NCBI GenBank assembly: GCA_026936325.1
Contig: JAPTHN010000101.1
Location: 853,501 to 917,500 of the forward strand
Source of the DNA: Platynereis dumerilii
Lineage: Eukaryota > Annelida > Polychaeta > Phyllodocida > Nereididae
Direction: 5' to 3'
Length of the DNA: 64,000 bases
Both the position numbers and the translations under genes were made by a program. Under the pieces are notes generated by a model, which saw nothing but the letters and a program-made list of their open reading frames with translations, did no database searches and was not told where the DNA came from. How positions within the stretch are numbered: the stretch's first letter is position 1; each line of letters opens with the position of its first letter. This document shows, piece after piece, positions 11,186 through 23,865 of this stretch.

Positions 11186-12385
11186 GCCAGTGGCAAAATG
11201 ACAAATTTATACTAAACCAGTGGCAAAACAATAAGAAGAAAAACGATAAGACAAGCATTAAGCCAGTGGCAAACCTATGGCACAGCAACGAGACACAAAC
11301 TATAAGCCAGTGGCAAAATGATAACATAAATACTAAGTGGCAAAATGATAAAACAAACACTAAGTCAGTGGCAAAATAATGAGACAAACACTAAGCCAGT
11401 GGCAAAATGATAAGACAGAAACTTAGCCAGTGGCAAAATGATAAACAAACACTAAGCCAGTGGTAAAATGATAAAACAAACACTAAGCCTGTGGCAAAAT
11501 GATAGAACAAACACTAAGCCGGCGGCAAAATGGTAAGACAAACACTAAACCAGTGGCAAGATGGAAAAAAACACAAAGTCAGTAGCAAAAGATAAGACAA
11601 ACAGCGGAAAAATGATAAATAAACACTAAGCCAGCGGCAAAATAATAAGACAAACATTACCAGGGGCAAAAAAAAAATGATAAGACAAACACTAAACCTG
11701 TGGCAATATGACAAGACATACAGTAAGCCAGAGGCAAAATGACAAGACAAACAGTAAGCCAGAGGCAAAATGACAAGACAAACAGTAACCCAGAGGCAAA
11801 ATGACAAGACAATCAGTAAACCAGAGGCAAAATGACAAGACAAACAGTAAGCCAGTGGCAAAATGATGATACAAACACTAAGCCAGTTGCAAAATGACAA
11901 GACAAACACTAAGCCGATGGCAAAATGACAAGAAAAAAGCAGCCTGTTGAAAAATAATAAGACAAACACTGAGCCAGTGGTAAAATGATAAGACAAACAC
12001 TCAGCCAGCAGCAAAATGACAAGACAAACACTAAGCCAGTGGCAAAACGACAGGACAAACACCAGACAGTGGCAAAACGATAAGACAAACACTAAGCCAT
12101 TGGCAAAACGATAAGACAAACACTGAGCCAGTGGCAAAATGTCAAGGCAAATACTAAGCCAGTGGAATGGCAAGGCAAATACTAAGCCAGTGGCATAATG
12201 ACAAGGCAATATGAGTAAGTGAGTTTGTGTTTTATGTCCCATCAGCACCGGTGTGGGCTATTTAGAGGCAACAAGGCAACATGAGACAAACACGAAGCCG
12301 GTGGCAAAAATATGAGACAAACACTAAGCCAGAGGCCAAACTACAAGACAAACACTAAGCCAGTGGCAAAATAGTTAAATAAAAC
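11186..12385. repeat. 31-bp minisatellite (CTAAGCCAGTGGCAAAATGA...)
   Basis: About 37 units of a 31-bp repeat, roughly CTAAGCCAGTGGCAAAATGA plus TAAGACAAACA, form a 1.2 kb array. Units vary by point changes and small indels. The array ends about 20 bases before the acceptor at the ATG of the secreted-protein gene, so it probably lies in that gene's leader intron. The long open frames on its minus strand are produced by the repeat. Confidence 0.95.
12216..12270. mobile_element. Ultrashort retroposon-like insert, copy A
   Basis: A 55-bp insert interrupts one unit of the 31-bp minisatellite. It reads TAAGTGAGTTTGTG at its start, then TTTTATGTCCCATCAGCACC, and ends TTTAGAGGCA. It is flanked by 15-bp direct repeats, ACAAGGCAATATGAG (12201-12215) and ACAAGGCAACATGAG (12271-12285). 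Removing the insert and one flank restores a continuous minisatellite phase, which supports a true insertion. Confidence 0.75.
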
Positions 12386-12405
12386 ATTATTTTCCATTAC
12401 TTCAG

Positions 12406-15400
12406 ATGCCCAGCACTACAACAACCAAACTCCTCATGATAATTCTCTTCTTAATCAACATACAAACGACGCACTGCATTTGGACGCCAGAAGTCAACAC
12501 CAGTACGGAAGTTTCTTATGCGGAATTATACAATGACGGTCACCTCAGATTTGGATTGTGTGGGGAAGTCGATGTCCCAATGAATAAACCAATTTCAGTT
12601 GGCGATGTGTGTTATCCGAAGGCGCGGAGGAAACCAAGTGCAATGTTTAATCTCACACAGGTATGTACTATGTACAGTTGCTCTTGAAAGTAGCAGGGTA
12701 CCCACTGAAATTTGACGAGCAAATTCTCTATACATTCTCCATAATTATTTTCCCTGCTTCACGTTTTTCCTGCGGGAAATTCACCACTTTCCCTGTTTTC
12801 CCTGTTTGGTTGGAACCCTGAGTACAAATTACACCTCTGGGTGATTTGCCATTGAAGACCATGTTAAAGTTGTCTCAAATGATGGTCAATTATATGTACA
12901 AGAAGTCAAGAACACTATTTACCATTAAACAGTGCAAGTTAAAATGTATGACCATTCTCAACAGCCAAAAGGGCTCACTCATATTACATCCTTAGCTGGA
13001 AGAAAACACGTAATTTCAAAAAACTGGCAAGATGCATGCATTCAAATTTACAATTTTATTTTCACAGGTCGAACTGGAGCTTCCACAGGAGTCTGACCCT
13101 TGGCAATACCAACTGCTACGAGAATGTGGGAACACTGCAAACTGTCCTACGATAGGGAGGTACAGCTATCGCACAAACGACCAAGAACCGTACAGCAACT
13201 TATCGGCCAACCACATCAGCGTTGGGCATCCGTTCAATATCGTTGGAACTAACGGGGAATCGGAGAGATCAAATCTGACCTCTGGAACGGTCATCATTGA
13301 TGTTTACGTCCTAAGAGAGCAAGGGTCCCTTCGAACAGCAGGCGACGTCTACAAAGGCCGTATCGGAGATAACCTTGTTAAAGTAACCGTCAAGTTTGAT
13401 ACAGAAGTCGACTTTGTACAAAGCGTAGTATTGAGGTTCAAGATCTTCTCAGCAGTTGACAATTCCTCGAAGCCTTCCGTAACGATGGCTTGGGAGAAGG
13501 ACCCTCTCAGAGGCATGGTGGAGATACCCAACTGCTGGGTGCTTTTTAGTCACAAGGTAAGAGGGCTGTAATTGTTCAAATAGGCTCTATTTATTATATT
13601 AATTGAGACCTTGCCATAAAAATGCCATCTTCTTCTGGCAACCCAACCACCAACATTCCACAAAAATGTCAATGTTCTTCTAACAAAACTCTCAATATAT
13701 GCCTAAAACTGTCAACTTCATATCACAAACTACCAATTTAACAATCTTCTTTTTGCATATAAACTATATACTTTCTATCCATAAAACTGTCTACTTTCTG
13801 TCCACACATCTGCCAATTTTTTTCCACGCAACAGCCAACTTTCTATCCACAAAAGTGTCAAGTTCTTGTCCATAAAAAGTCTCGACTTCATTTTCACAAA
13901 CCTCTCAACTTCCTTTTAACAAAACTGCCAACTTCCTTTCCATTAAACTGTCAACTTTCCTTTCACAAAACTGCCAATTTTCCTCCCACAAAACTGTCAC
14001 CTTTCATTACACAAAACTGCCAGCTTTCTTTCCACTAAACTGTCAACTTTCAAACCACAAAACTGCTAAAGCCAACTTTCCTTCCAAAAAACTGCCAACT
14101 CTCCTTGCACAAAACTGAAAACTTTCTCTCCACCAAACTGCCAACTTTCCTTCCACAAAACGACCAACTTTCTTTCCAAAAACATGCCAACTTCCTTAAA
14201 AAAACAACAACAAAAAACTGCCAACTTTCCTAGCACAAAACTGATAACTTTCTCTCAACCAAACTGTCAACTTTCAAAGCACAAAACTGCTAACTTTCAT
14301 TCCACAAAACTGTAAATTTTCATTCCACAAAAACAGCTAACTTGTTTTCCACAAAACTGTCAACTATCCTTCAAAAAAACTGCCAACTTTCCTTCTGCAA
14401 AACTGCCAGCTTTCGTTGCACAAAACTGTCAACTTCCCCTACCACAAAACTGCCTACTTTCTATCCGCAAAACTCTCAACTATCTTTCTACAATACTGTC
14501 AACTTTCCTTCCACAAAATGCCAACTTTCCTTCAACAAAAGTTTAGGTCGTAGACAGATGGCATGATAGATAGATAGATAGATGACATTATGTCATGATG
14601 GATAGACCTTTAGATAAATAGATTGGTAGACATACAGTATTCATACATTCAAAGGGTAGATACATATAAACAGGCAATTAGAGATTCGCTAAGATATTTT
14701 TGAAAGATAGATAGATAGATGACAACACACATGTGGTTAGTAAAGCAAAAAAGAAATTAACTGACTTAGACATCATAATTATGCTTCTTCTATTATTTGT
14801 TTTAACTTATAATTTTAGCAAAATAACCATAATCTGATTGTTTGTTTGCTGTTGTAAACAGTGTTAATCCCTAGCCAGGCGCTAACATGCAATATTGTCA
14901 GTTAGATACCAGTTTTTCCAATTGTATAAGTATCTTGGTGATGTCTAATGTTATTTTGTACAGCTTGGATGAAAATAGAATTGAATCATACTCACAGACA
15001 AGAAATAATTCTACCTCCATCTATTCTGACAATAAATGTGCAAGTGACTTCAATTGTTTGCAAATTTATAATCCTATCAACAACCTAACTGAAGAAAACT
15101 AAAATTGATCCATAGATCAAACAGAAGAAAACAATGATGCTGTGAAAGCAGTGAAGCATTGTCAGAGATTAATTTGAATAAATTCATGAACACACACCAA
15201 AGAATCCATCAGAAAATGTGTTGCGTTATTTTGAAATATTCTTTCCCTACCTAAATTGAAAATTTCAGGAGTGTTACATATATGGAGTATAAGTCGGTTA
15301 CACAACTCGTTTTTCAGTGTATTAATATTTCAGGGGCCATTTAAGGAAAACTGTCCTATTTCTTCCCACAAAACAGTCAACTTTCTTCCCACAAAACTGT

Positions 15401-17577
15401 CAGTTTTCATTCCACAAAACTGTCAACTTTCCTTCCACAAAACTGACAAACTTCTATCAACAAATCTCCCAACTCTCTTTTCACAAAACTCCCAAGTTTC
15501 TCTCCACAAAACTGTTAACTTCCTTTCAAGAAAACTGTCAACTTTCCTTCAAGAAAACTGTCAACTTGTTTTGGAAAAACTGCCAACTATCTTTCCACTA
15601 AACTGTCAACATTCCTTCCACAAAACTGTCGACTTGCCTTCCACAATACTTTTAACTTTCCTTTAAGAAAACTGCCAACTTCTTACCACAAAACTGTCAA
15701 TATTCTTTCCACAAAACTGTCAATATTCTTTCCACAAAACAGTTAACTTTCCTTCCACTAAACTGTCAACTTCCATTGCACACAACTGTCAACTTTCCTT
15801 CCACAAAACTGTCAATTTGCTTGCCAAAAAGCTGACATCAACAATTGTCTTTTCTTCTTCTTGGAACCAATTATCATGTAATGTGAGATCAACTTACGTA
15901 TTCAGCTTATTTCCGAAAATACAATTAACTTTCTTTCCACAAATTGTCAACTTTCATTTCACAAAACTTTCCGTAAACCAAACAAAACTTCCCCTTTCCA
16001 CAAACAATGTGCCAACTTTTTTCCACTGTCAACTTTCTTGAAACGAAAAGCCTACTTCCCACATAATTGCACTTTCTTTCTGCAAAATAGCAACTTTCTT
16101 TTCTCAAAACTCAACGTTTTGCCACAAAGCTGTGAGCCACCTTTTCAAAAGCCTTTCTCGCAGTTTTTTCTCTTCCCAATACTACCAAGTTTCTTCGAAC
16201 ATTATAGTTTGTCACGTCAAACAGAGGACAGACGTTTGGCCAGATATCTCAGCAACCACAAATCCCACAGGAGAAATACACATACCTATGTATAGCTTAG
16301 CTCTTTTGTAATATGAATATCACATTTTCGTGATGTTTTGGAGAAGTTTTTGTCCGATATTCGCCAATTTATGAAAATGGCAGTCCAATTTCGCAAACAT
16401 TGACATTTGTGATGCTGCCTATATGACAAACAATGGGTGGTGACGTCACAAAAATGCACCGCAGTGCCACCCCAGACTTAGTTCTAGTCAAGTTTGTATT
16501 AGCAAAACCACCAATGTCGTTATGTTGATTTTTATGGACTGTAGAAACAATGCTAAATTTCTGTCTCAATGCTTGACGTGACAAACTGTAACTGCAAACT
16601 TCCTATCCACAAATTGTTCAATTTTCTATTCACAAAACTGGAACATTTCTTTCCAAACATTTTTGCCACCAAATTGTCAACTTTTCAAAAAAAGAAAAAC
16701 CGTTAACTTTCTTTCCACATAACTCAGGTTTCAGCCATGAAACCTGTCTGTCTAGGACCTGGGTTCAGCTCCCAGCCCACGTCACCCATTAGAACAAATC
16801 CTTTAATATACTATTACTTTTGATGAGATTCACATGCCACCCAATGGAGCATTTTGATAGCATTATTGAACAGTCCTTCCACATGCAGAGATAAACCTCG
16901 TAAGTTTAGAAATCCTCCAAAAACAGACCTCAGAATCTTGTAATTGGAATATTTGGTCATTCACCAATATTTTAAAAGACCCTTTCAATGGTTTTCACAC
17001 GGGACTGGTTGATTACAGTTTATGTCCCGTATTTTAAAATAAGGCTTAATTTGACAGGTAGAGATCACAGGAATTGGCAAGCTGTATGCCTGAAACACTT
17101 ATCGCTGCCCACTCGGTTAGCTTCAAATTGACTCTAGGCCACAAAGTCACAGCTGACAGTAAAAAGAGACCAGGACGCTAAACTAGGGGTAAATAATAAA
17201 TCCTTGCTTAAATCGGACCTTGTATTTTTCTACATTTTCAGGTTCTGCTTGACGGCAAGCCCCACAACATGGCCGACATGTACCCAAGAGTCAAGATGGA
17301 CGCCGAATGGTTCTTGGCCATAAAATTTCCGTCATTCAAGAAGTCAGCTGCTTTCGAACTGGTCCTACGCCACACTGAAGCATCAATTGTCACGTACCCG
17401 AGCCGCGCGGATGAAGAGATTCACCAATCTCAAGACCGAACCCATCAGACACACCAGAAGAGAGTGGTGCCAAATTCGCTCATGGCCGACAGCGTGACGT
17501 CGAAGTCAGATGATCATATTCAATTGTCAGTCGCACTCTTTGTCACATCAACCGTTTGTCGTAATATACTGTACTGA
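12406..17577 (+). CDS. Secreted glycoprotein of unknown family, three exons
   Basis: Exons 12406-12660, 13068-13556 and 17242-17577 join in phase 0 at GT..AG sites and give 359 aa. An acceptor abuts the ATG, so there is an upstream leader exon that I could not locate. The N-terminus is a clear signal peptide (LLMIILFLINIQ, likely cut after THC or nearby). NxS/T sequons include NTS, NLT (twice), NLS and NSS. Cysteines are few (FGLCGE, GDVCYP, RECGN, ANCP, PNCW). A dibasic site (HQKRVV) lies near the C-terminus, followed by a short hydrophobic tail (LSVALFVTSTVC) that could be a GPI-attachment signal. I do not recognise the family. The even exon phases and continuous homology-like texture argue for a real gene. 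It lies between and around two large minisatellites. Confidence 0.75.
12694..12820. mobile_element. hAT-like miniature element in intron 1
   Basis: The ends CAGGGTACCCACT and GGTTGGAACCCTG resemble the CAGGGTTCCCACA ends of the larger element at 37401-37827. The 8-bp flanks do not match, so the copy is old. It sits in the first coding intron of the secreted-protein gene. Confidence 0.5.
13620..14546. repeat. 23-bp minisatellite, block 1
   Basis: About 40 units of CCACAAAACTGTCAACTTTC plus CTT, diverged and with some length variation, fill the first part of intron 2 of the secreted-protein gene. Confidence 0.92.
14547..15335. other. Unique-looking insert between minisatellite blocks
   Basis: This stretch splits the 23-bp array into two blocks. 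It contains short GATA tracts at 14565-14583 and 14705-14721 but no ORF of note and no terminal repeats that I can see. Confidence 0.4.
15336..15835. repeat. 23-bp minisatellite, block 2
   Basis: The same CCACAAAACTGTCAACTTTC unit resumes for about 22 units. Decayed remnants continue at 15920-16120 and 16595-16725 on both sides of the insertion at 16205. Confidence 0.9.
16205..16588. mobile_element. TA-flanked miniature element inside the minisatellite
   Basis: The ends are inverted copies of YAGTTTGTCACGTCAA and are flanked by TA on both sides. This fits a Tc1/mariner-type non-autonomous element of 384 bp. It interrupts decayed 23-bp repeat units. A full CRE palindrome, TGACGTCA, lies near 16441. 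Confidence 0.65.
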
Positions 17578-18050
17578 CTTGTTTATTACGCAGAGAAGGT
17601 AATTATGTTAGTGGCGAGGTGATTGAGATTCAGCAGAGCCTCAGTCTTCAACAAAATTTATCTTAAACGCCTTCCACTGCAGACTGTAGTCACTTGATCA
17701 CTTATGCTTTTCTGGAAGCCTTTGTTTTGACGAGTTAGATTCTTGGAACTTCTTCAAACCAACAAATGCAACAGGAATTTTCAGCTTAAAATGAGTGAAC
17801 CAAAGCTTCTAAGTGCCTTAACCAAATGGGCAACCTTAACAGAAGCACCCAAGAATGATACGAGATATTGCAAATGGAAAATCTTTCAGAAAATCTACCA
17901 AAGAAAATAATCTTACGAGGTAAAACAGACTAATCTCATATAAGGAGACTGTTATATGCCTCAAGACAACTAATTTCCTCCTACACCAAGTAGGTTGGCT
18001 TACCATTTCTGCACATTCTGTACACGTGGAATGACCCTTTATGAATCACA

Positions 18051-18056
18051 AATAAA
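18051..18056 (+). terminator. Candidate poly(A) signal of the secreted-protein gene
   Basis: AATAAA lies about 470 bases past the stop codon, the first canonical hexamer downstream on this strand that I noticed. Confidence 0.4.
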
Positions 18057-20308
18057 AACATAAGCACACAAATTTTGATTTTCAACGCTTTTTTTAATTG
18101 GCCGAGTGCTGAGCACCCCAACCAATGAATCCACTGAAACCAGGAGACTTAACTCCGCCTCCCGGCTCAATGTACCATATCACAGTAACGGTAAAAAACA
18201 CGAATGGGTTTTTACAATAAAATAAACTACGATGAATTTGTGCTAAGTCAAATTAATGAATGCCGTGTGGGGCCATGCATTGGCGAAAACAATGAACTAA
18301 ACTATAACATCAGCATGCACCTGACAGTGAAACCGTTTACAAATTCTGAGTATTGATGACTTATCTTGTCATCATGCTATTGTTTTTGACTTCATATAAT
18401 TTCATATGAAGAGACCCTTGGCCAGCTTGAACTTTGGACAATGTGTGCCGTAACCACTAAATTCATTCAAAGATTTAACTGCATTGTTTTCCTGCATACT
18501 ATACTATTAACACTTGGAGAGGACCAATTTAAATGTTCAAAATCTGCAAGAGCAATTTTAACCTCAAAACTTTCTTTGAGTCTTACTAACATTGAATAGA
18601 CCGGACTTGATATAGCTTTATAAATTAAATTTGAACATCTTCATCAATAGATATTGAAGTTATCCCAAGTTTTTGGTACGGATACATGCAACTGGAGTGA
18701 GACTAATGACAAATGTCTCGACATTAACTCGACTAACAAGATGAATAATATTGGTCCTGTAAACACAAAACAACTGAAACTTTTTAAAAGTTTTTCAAAG
18801 AACTGGTGGTCGAGAAAACCAATTTCGAACGTAAATTTCACGAAACTATACTATTAACTAATGCAATGCAACCACATAGTAGCAAATTGCACACACACAC
18901 ATATTATCGACTATGAGTTAATAATCGTACCTGTTTAACACTGATGACGTATACACAGATGGTCTCCGACATGGCACTTCATTAAACCAGTATGAATTTA
19001 TCAGTATGAATCAATTGACATGAATTAGCATGAGTAATTAGCATGAATTAATATGACCGTTGACAATCATTTCATATACCCGTTTAAACAATAAATATAC
19101 ATTTGGCAGTTTTTATGACAAATTGACAATACAAGTAGATTCAAATAATCCAAATTCATATACGCAGTACGCACACTAAACCGCACTCAGCACTATGACA
19201 TTATCGACTTCTAAACAGCATTTATGACAAATCTAGCTCCCTTTTTAATACTCCATTTTAAGCACTTCTTTTCAAATTGAACACTCTAAATCATGAGCCA
19301 TACATTAATTAATGTAATATATAGTAAGATTCCATACAGCGCCCCCGCAAGATAAATATGCCATATGCACTCAGCAGGACACTGAATGACAAATTGACAA
19401 TCATGCCTATCATTACAGCGATAACCTCAGGTCGGAGCCAGGTTTGAACTCGCATTCCGACAGACAGGGCAGATGTGCTAACCGCTGTGCTACGGAGCCA
19501 TATATTGCTCTTCTTAAAATTGTCACCAAGTAGACTTGAATCATTACTTTGTTCTACATTTGCACCATTGGAGTTCTGAAGTCCTAATATTAATATTTAA
19601 GCAAAACTTTGAAGAGGCAATCACTTTAACGAGCTTGAGGTGTAAACCAATCACGACATTAAACTAAATCATGCAAATGATAAACTTTTTTTGCTAGAAA
19701 TAACAAATTCATAAACAATTGTGGAAATTACATAACATAGCATGGAAATTCTCAAATTAGCTCCGAAGTACTCAAAACGTAATTTAAACAAGTCGTAAAT
19801 AGCAAACCAAAAAATAATGAACATGGTAACAAAACTTTAAATATAATGTAATTTCAAGTTTAAGGCAAAATAATTGTACACAAAATAATATTCAAATATA
19901 ATAATGAAAGAACTGGAATGACGTCTGAAATCTATATAAGCTGTAGAAGTTCAATGTGATGGTCCCGAATAACAAATTAAGCAAATTGTGACTAATTCAT
20001 CGGTACAGCAGTGCATGTATTGAAACCATGCTACGAACTGTCATTTGACAACTAAAACATACTGGGCTTATTTTATGTATGTGACTGGAAAGGTGTCTTA
20101 TAAACTAAAGGCAAGATTCTAAATTTCATAAAGACTATTCAGGCTCGTATCAGTTTAGGAACTGTTATCACCTTCACTACACACATATTTCTAGGGAGTA
20201 CACTCCTACGACATGTGCAAGTGTGGCGAAACGTCTCTGAACCTTGACAGCCCAGCCTGAAAAGTCTTTTACAAACTCGAGGTATATTCTAACATGCATC
20301 TCAATCAA
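18057..20308. other. Gene-free stretch
   Basis: No exon is supportable here. The stretch contains one tRNA-headed SINE fragment near 19430 and a short run of ATTAGCATGAATTA-like repeats near 18985-19060. Confidence 0.45.
19430..19500 (-). mobile_element. tRNA-derived SINE head or tRNA pseudogene
   Basis: On the minus strand TAGCACAGCGG matches the Pol III A box consensus TRGYNNARYGG. AGTTCAAACCT is one base from the B box. The 5' GGCTCCG has no complementary 3' strand, so it is not an intact tRNA gene. Confidence 0.65.
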
Positions 20309-20317
20309 GTTAATTCA

Positions 20318-21248
20318 TTAAGGGGAGGTATGGGTGAGAAATTCCCCAAAAATATGTAAGCTTCACATATTCAGTTTATGGCACATCTTTGACCAACATC
20401 AACTCAGGCAGCCAGTCCAAGCTTCAATTATATTAAAATATGTCTCTATCATCACTTAAAGCCATGTCAAATACCAAATCATCGCCAAATTTTAGTGAGT
20501 AAATAGTGGCATTGTGTCACTTCAAAGATGTCCACACAAAAAAGTAGTTACCATGGCAACATGGAATTTACTGTGGTGAAACATAACAATGATAACTAAA
20601 TTGTTGCAAAATTTTGTACCTGTAGCTTCATTAGATTTGGAGAAATAGCCACAAATATTTTATCTAGTGGTCAATTGCCTGAAATGACGTTAACGTCACG
20701 TTTTTGCCATTTTCCGCAACATGTGAAAATCAACTTTTACCCTGTACGGGATGTGAAAAATCTTGACAACCGTTTGTCGTAGGAACCTGTGGGATACATT
20801 ATCGGAATCCTCGAAAAATTGTCTTGAAAATTACAGACCAGATTTTTAAAATTTTTTTTCGTTGCAAAATTATATGACATCGCAGTGATAGAAATGAGAT
20901 ATTTTTCAATAAAAATGACTTTGGACTACTTTAGCCTAATTTCTGACACTATGAAAAGAAATATCAAAAATCCGCTCTGTAATTTTCTGCGTCTTGCCTG
21001 TCTTCATTTGTAATTTTTTTCAAAATTTTTCTATCATGTCTGTAACTTCAGAAATATCACATCCTGTGAGCAGTAAAAATCTGCCTTTTTTCTCCTTTTA
21101 AACTGGTTACCATGGCAACCATTCATCATAACAATGCAAAATGACCTGAAATCATCTAATTTAACTAAAACCTAACTTTCGATACCAAACTTTGTTCATT
21201 AAACTTAAATTGCAGAAAAGTGCCCTTCTCACCCATACCTCCCCTTAA
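20318..21248. mobile_element. 931-bp DNA transposon with 23-bp inverted ends and 9-bp duplication
   Basis: Perfect 23-bp inverted repeats start TTAAGGGGAGGTATGGGTGA. A perfect 9-bp direct repeat, GTTAATTCA, flanks them (20309-20317 and 21249-21257). There is no coding capacity. A 9-bp duplication points to Mutator- or Merlin-type transposition. Because the ends carry TTAA, a TTAA-specific (piggyBac or Kolobok) reading is possible, but it would leave the shared GTTAATTCA unexplained. Confidence 0.8.
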
Positions 21249-21439
21249 GTTAATTCACGGCACACTATTTGTTTTGTTTCTAGGTTCTCATTCACGCTCA
21301 TATATACATCACGGCAATTGCGTACCCTTCTTTTTTACAGTTGACATTTGTATTTTCACAATATAACGTTATGATCTGCAGGAAAGAAAACCCATAAAGA
21401 ATGGTCATTTTCAAGAATTGCACATTTCCCCCTATGATT

Positions 21440-21690
21440 ACTAAAGGAAACGTTTACTTTTCCTCACTATCAAAGGGAAAATGTTTATTTTTCCTCACTA
21501 TCTAAGGAAAATGTTTACTTTTTCCTCACAACATAAGGAAAATGTTGACTTTCCCCCCAGAAAATCGGAGGAAAACATTTACTTCTTCGTCAAAATTACA
21601 TGGAAACATTCGCTTTTCCGCAAAAAGGAAATTAACTTCACCTCTCCTAATAAGGAAAGGAAAACATTCAACTGTGAGCAACAGTAATAT
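21440..21690. repeat. Short minisatellite (AAGGAAAATGTTTACTTTTC...)
   Basis: About seven diverged units of roughly 30-35 bp share GGAAAATGTTTACTTTTCCTC and stand just past the 931-bp element. Confidence 0.75.
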
Positions 21691-23344
21691 ACAGCATTTG
21701 ACTCACAAAATCTATTTCTAAGACTCCTTAACTTCGGAAAGAACATCTAATTTATTGCATTAATATCTTTTTCTTTTTTTTAAATTATACTTTTATCACA
21801 CGCCAATAACTTCAAAATTACTCTTGAGGACAAATTTACTAAATTACAAAACACCTATAAATAGCACAATTTTTTTTTTTCATAATGGTAATAACCCGTT
21901 TTTACTCTACCAACAATATTTTTTCAGCATTTTCGTTATTATTTACTAAACTAAATCTACTTTTTTGATTAATTGGATGTATCCCAATTTCCTAGAACCA
22001 ATTGTGATATCATAAAAGATGAGTTAATCAGTATTTTCTGTTCAAACTTTTGGATTATTTCTAGAATAACAATGTGTCTTTTTTTCAATAATCCTAATTT
22101 CTAGTCATTTACAGTTGATAATTGGCATAATGATGGGCTACAAATTCACTGGGTTCATCAACTCTTTATATTTCATATTAAAGTATGGGACTAGAAATAC
22201 ATTGTAACACAAATAGTAAGCATCACAATGCGAAACACAAATTTGTACTACAAAACAAAACTTTCTTCTCCGATATTTTATAAATTGCGTAGAAGTGATC
22301 TCTCCTATTCTACTGAACGATATCCAAACTGAACAATATCCGGACTTGACATTATCCCCGATTTTCTGCACTAAAGTGGAACTTGAGGAGATCATCCATC
22401 AGAACTATAAACAGATGTCCTAACACGAGTTCTCAAAAGACGGTCTCGACACCTGCAACAACATTTTGTTGACAATTCGATTTGTTCATTTCAAATCTAT
22501 TTCAACCTGCATGAAACGACGGTCATTATGACCACTTTACTGTAATCTATTTGTACATAACACGCAACAGGTTAAGTTCCACTATCTACAATCGCGCGTG
22601 ACAGTCAGCTAGTCGTACATTTCTATAATGACACTCACACCTCAAGGTAGAGCCGTCTTAGTAGTCTCACAATGACATATTGTTGGTAGTATAGGCAATA
22701 TAATGTTTATCATCTAAATGTTAAAACCCTGCAAGACCAGTACTCATGCAAATTGGACAATACATCACATTAAATGATATCAGGTAGCTTATGATTTTGA
22801 TATTGAGGATGCAACATTAATTTCTTATAATAAATCTGCGTCTATAATGGAATACAGTTCTTGTTAACTGGCCGTTTTTTGTCATACTTCAGAGAACAAA
22901 TTTGAGATGTTTAGGCAATTTCATAATGAATATTTACTGCATTATAACAGGCTATATAAAGCTGTTCACTATCTTTGATGGTAACACAAGAACCCAGGGG
23001 TTCAAAATGGAGGTGGTGTGGTGTCTAAGTTCGCATCTCCTGAATCCGGCAGATCATTTGTCCTGCACTGCCTAACTATTCAGGCAGGTATTTTAAGATA
23101 GCTAGATAGATAGATAGATAGATAGATGGGTGATCATAGGTTGATCAATGAGATGGTAGATACAGCAGGAGTCTTCCACACGTTGCATGTTAACCCTTTT
23201 TGAAAAAGATCAAAAGGGACAATGATTTAACATCTCCTCTGAATGACATCCGTCTGGGACTTCGATCTTAATATTTAAAATTTATATTATAGGTTTAAAG
23301 TCAACCAAATGACATTGCACAACTCTGTGAGACATAACAATATT

Positions 23345-23535
23345 GAGAGTAAACTGAATTTTCCAAATTGACAGACCCAGGTTCGAACCCAGGCAAAGCT
23401 ACAAAGAAAGACCCTCAGGAGTTCGGACTGAAAACATGTGGCCACCGATGTCGTTTGGATGAGATGTTAATTGGCAGCCCCTGTGTTTCAGTGTTTGTGC
23501 TGGGCAAGTAAAGGATTCCTTTTAAAAATGGGGTA
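23345..23535 (-). mobile_element. SINE fragment with B-box-like segment
   Basis: AGGTTCGAACCCAGGCA resembles a tRNA B box. TTTGGATGAGATGTTAATTGG resembles a motif common at the body of many animal SINEs. The ends are unclear. Confidence 0.4.
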
Positions 23536-23647
23536 AATTTAGAATCCTTGATAACTTGTAGACTGCCAACATTACTAACTCAATCTATCAATCTAGACTT
23601 TGTTAAGAGCTGAAATGATGTGAAATCCTATGTCAGATTTGCATGGA

Positions 23648-23865
23648 CATTTTGGACAGATGGATGGATGATTGGGGCTTTAAGTCCTTTATTTACACAC
23701 GCCAATTAGGACAGGAGGAGGACATGGTAATGAAGCAAAAGATGATTGAAACTACTGTCCAACACAAGAGAAGGTGACCTCGCCAATGTGGGATTCAAAT
23801 CCAGGACCAAGTGATTGGCAACCCATTCCATTACTAATTGAGCTAACTCTACCTCCTCACGAACG
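23648..23865 (-). mobile_element. tRNA-SINE copy, family of 36.5 kb
   Basis: It runs from GGATGGATGATTGGGGCTTT through AATTAGGACAGGAGGAGGAC to ATTCAAATCCAGGACC and ACTAATTGAGCTAACTC. These are the same ordered landmarks as the SINE at 36528-36731, in the same orientation, with a decayed head. Confidence 0.6.

Noticed and set aside
11514-12248. A 244-residue open frame on the minus strand rich in LSFCHWLSVCL
   Set aside because: It is the 31-bp minisatellite translated. Its periodic hydrophobic look is not a membrane protein.
13620-16041. Short open frames rich in FSTKLSTF and KTVNF in intron 2
   Set aside because: They come from the 23-bp minisatellite. No splice or codon evidence supports extra exons there.
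19430-19500. A tRNA gene on the minus strand
   Set aside because: The A box is good, but the acceptor stem cannot pair and the B box has a mismatch. A SINE head or tRNA pseudogene fits better.
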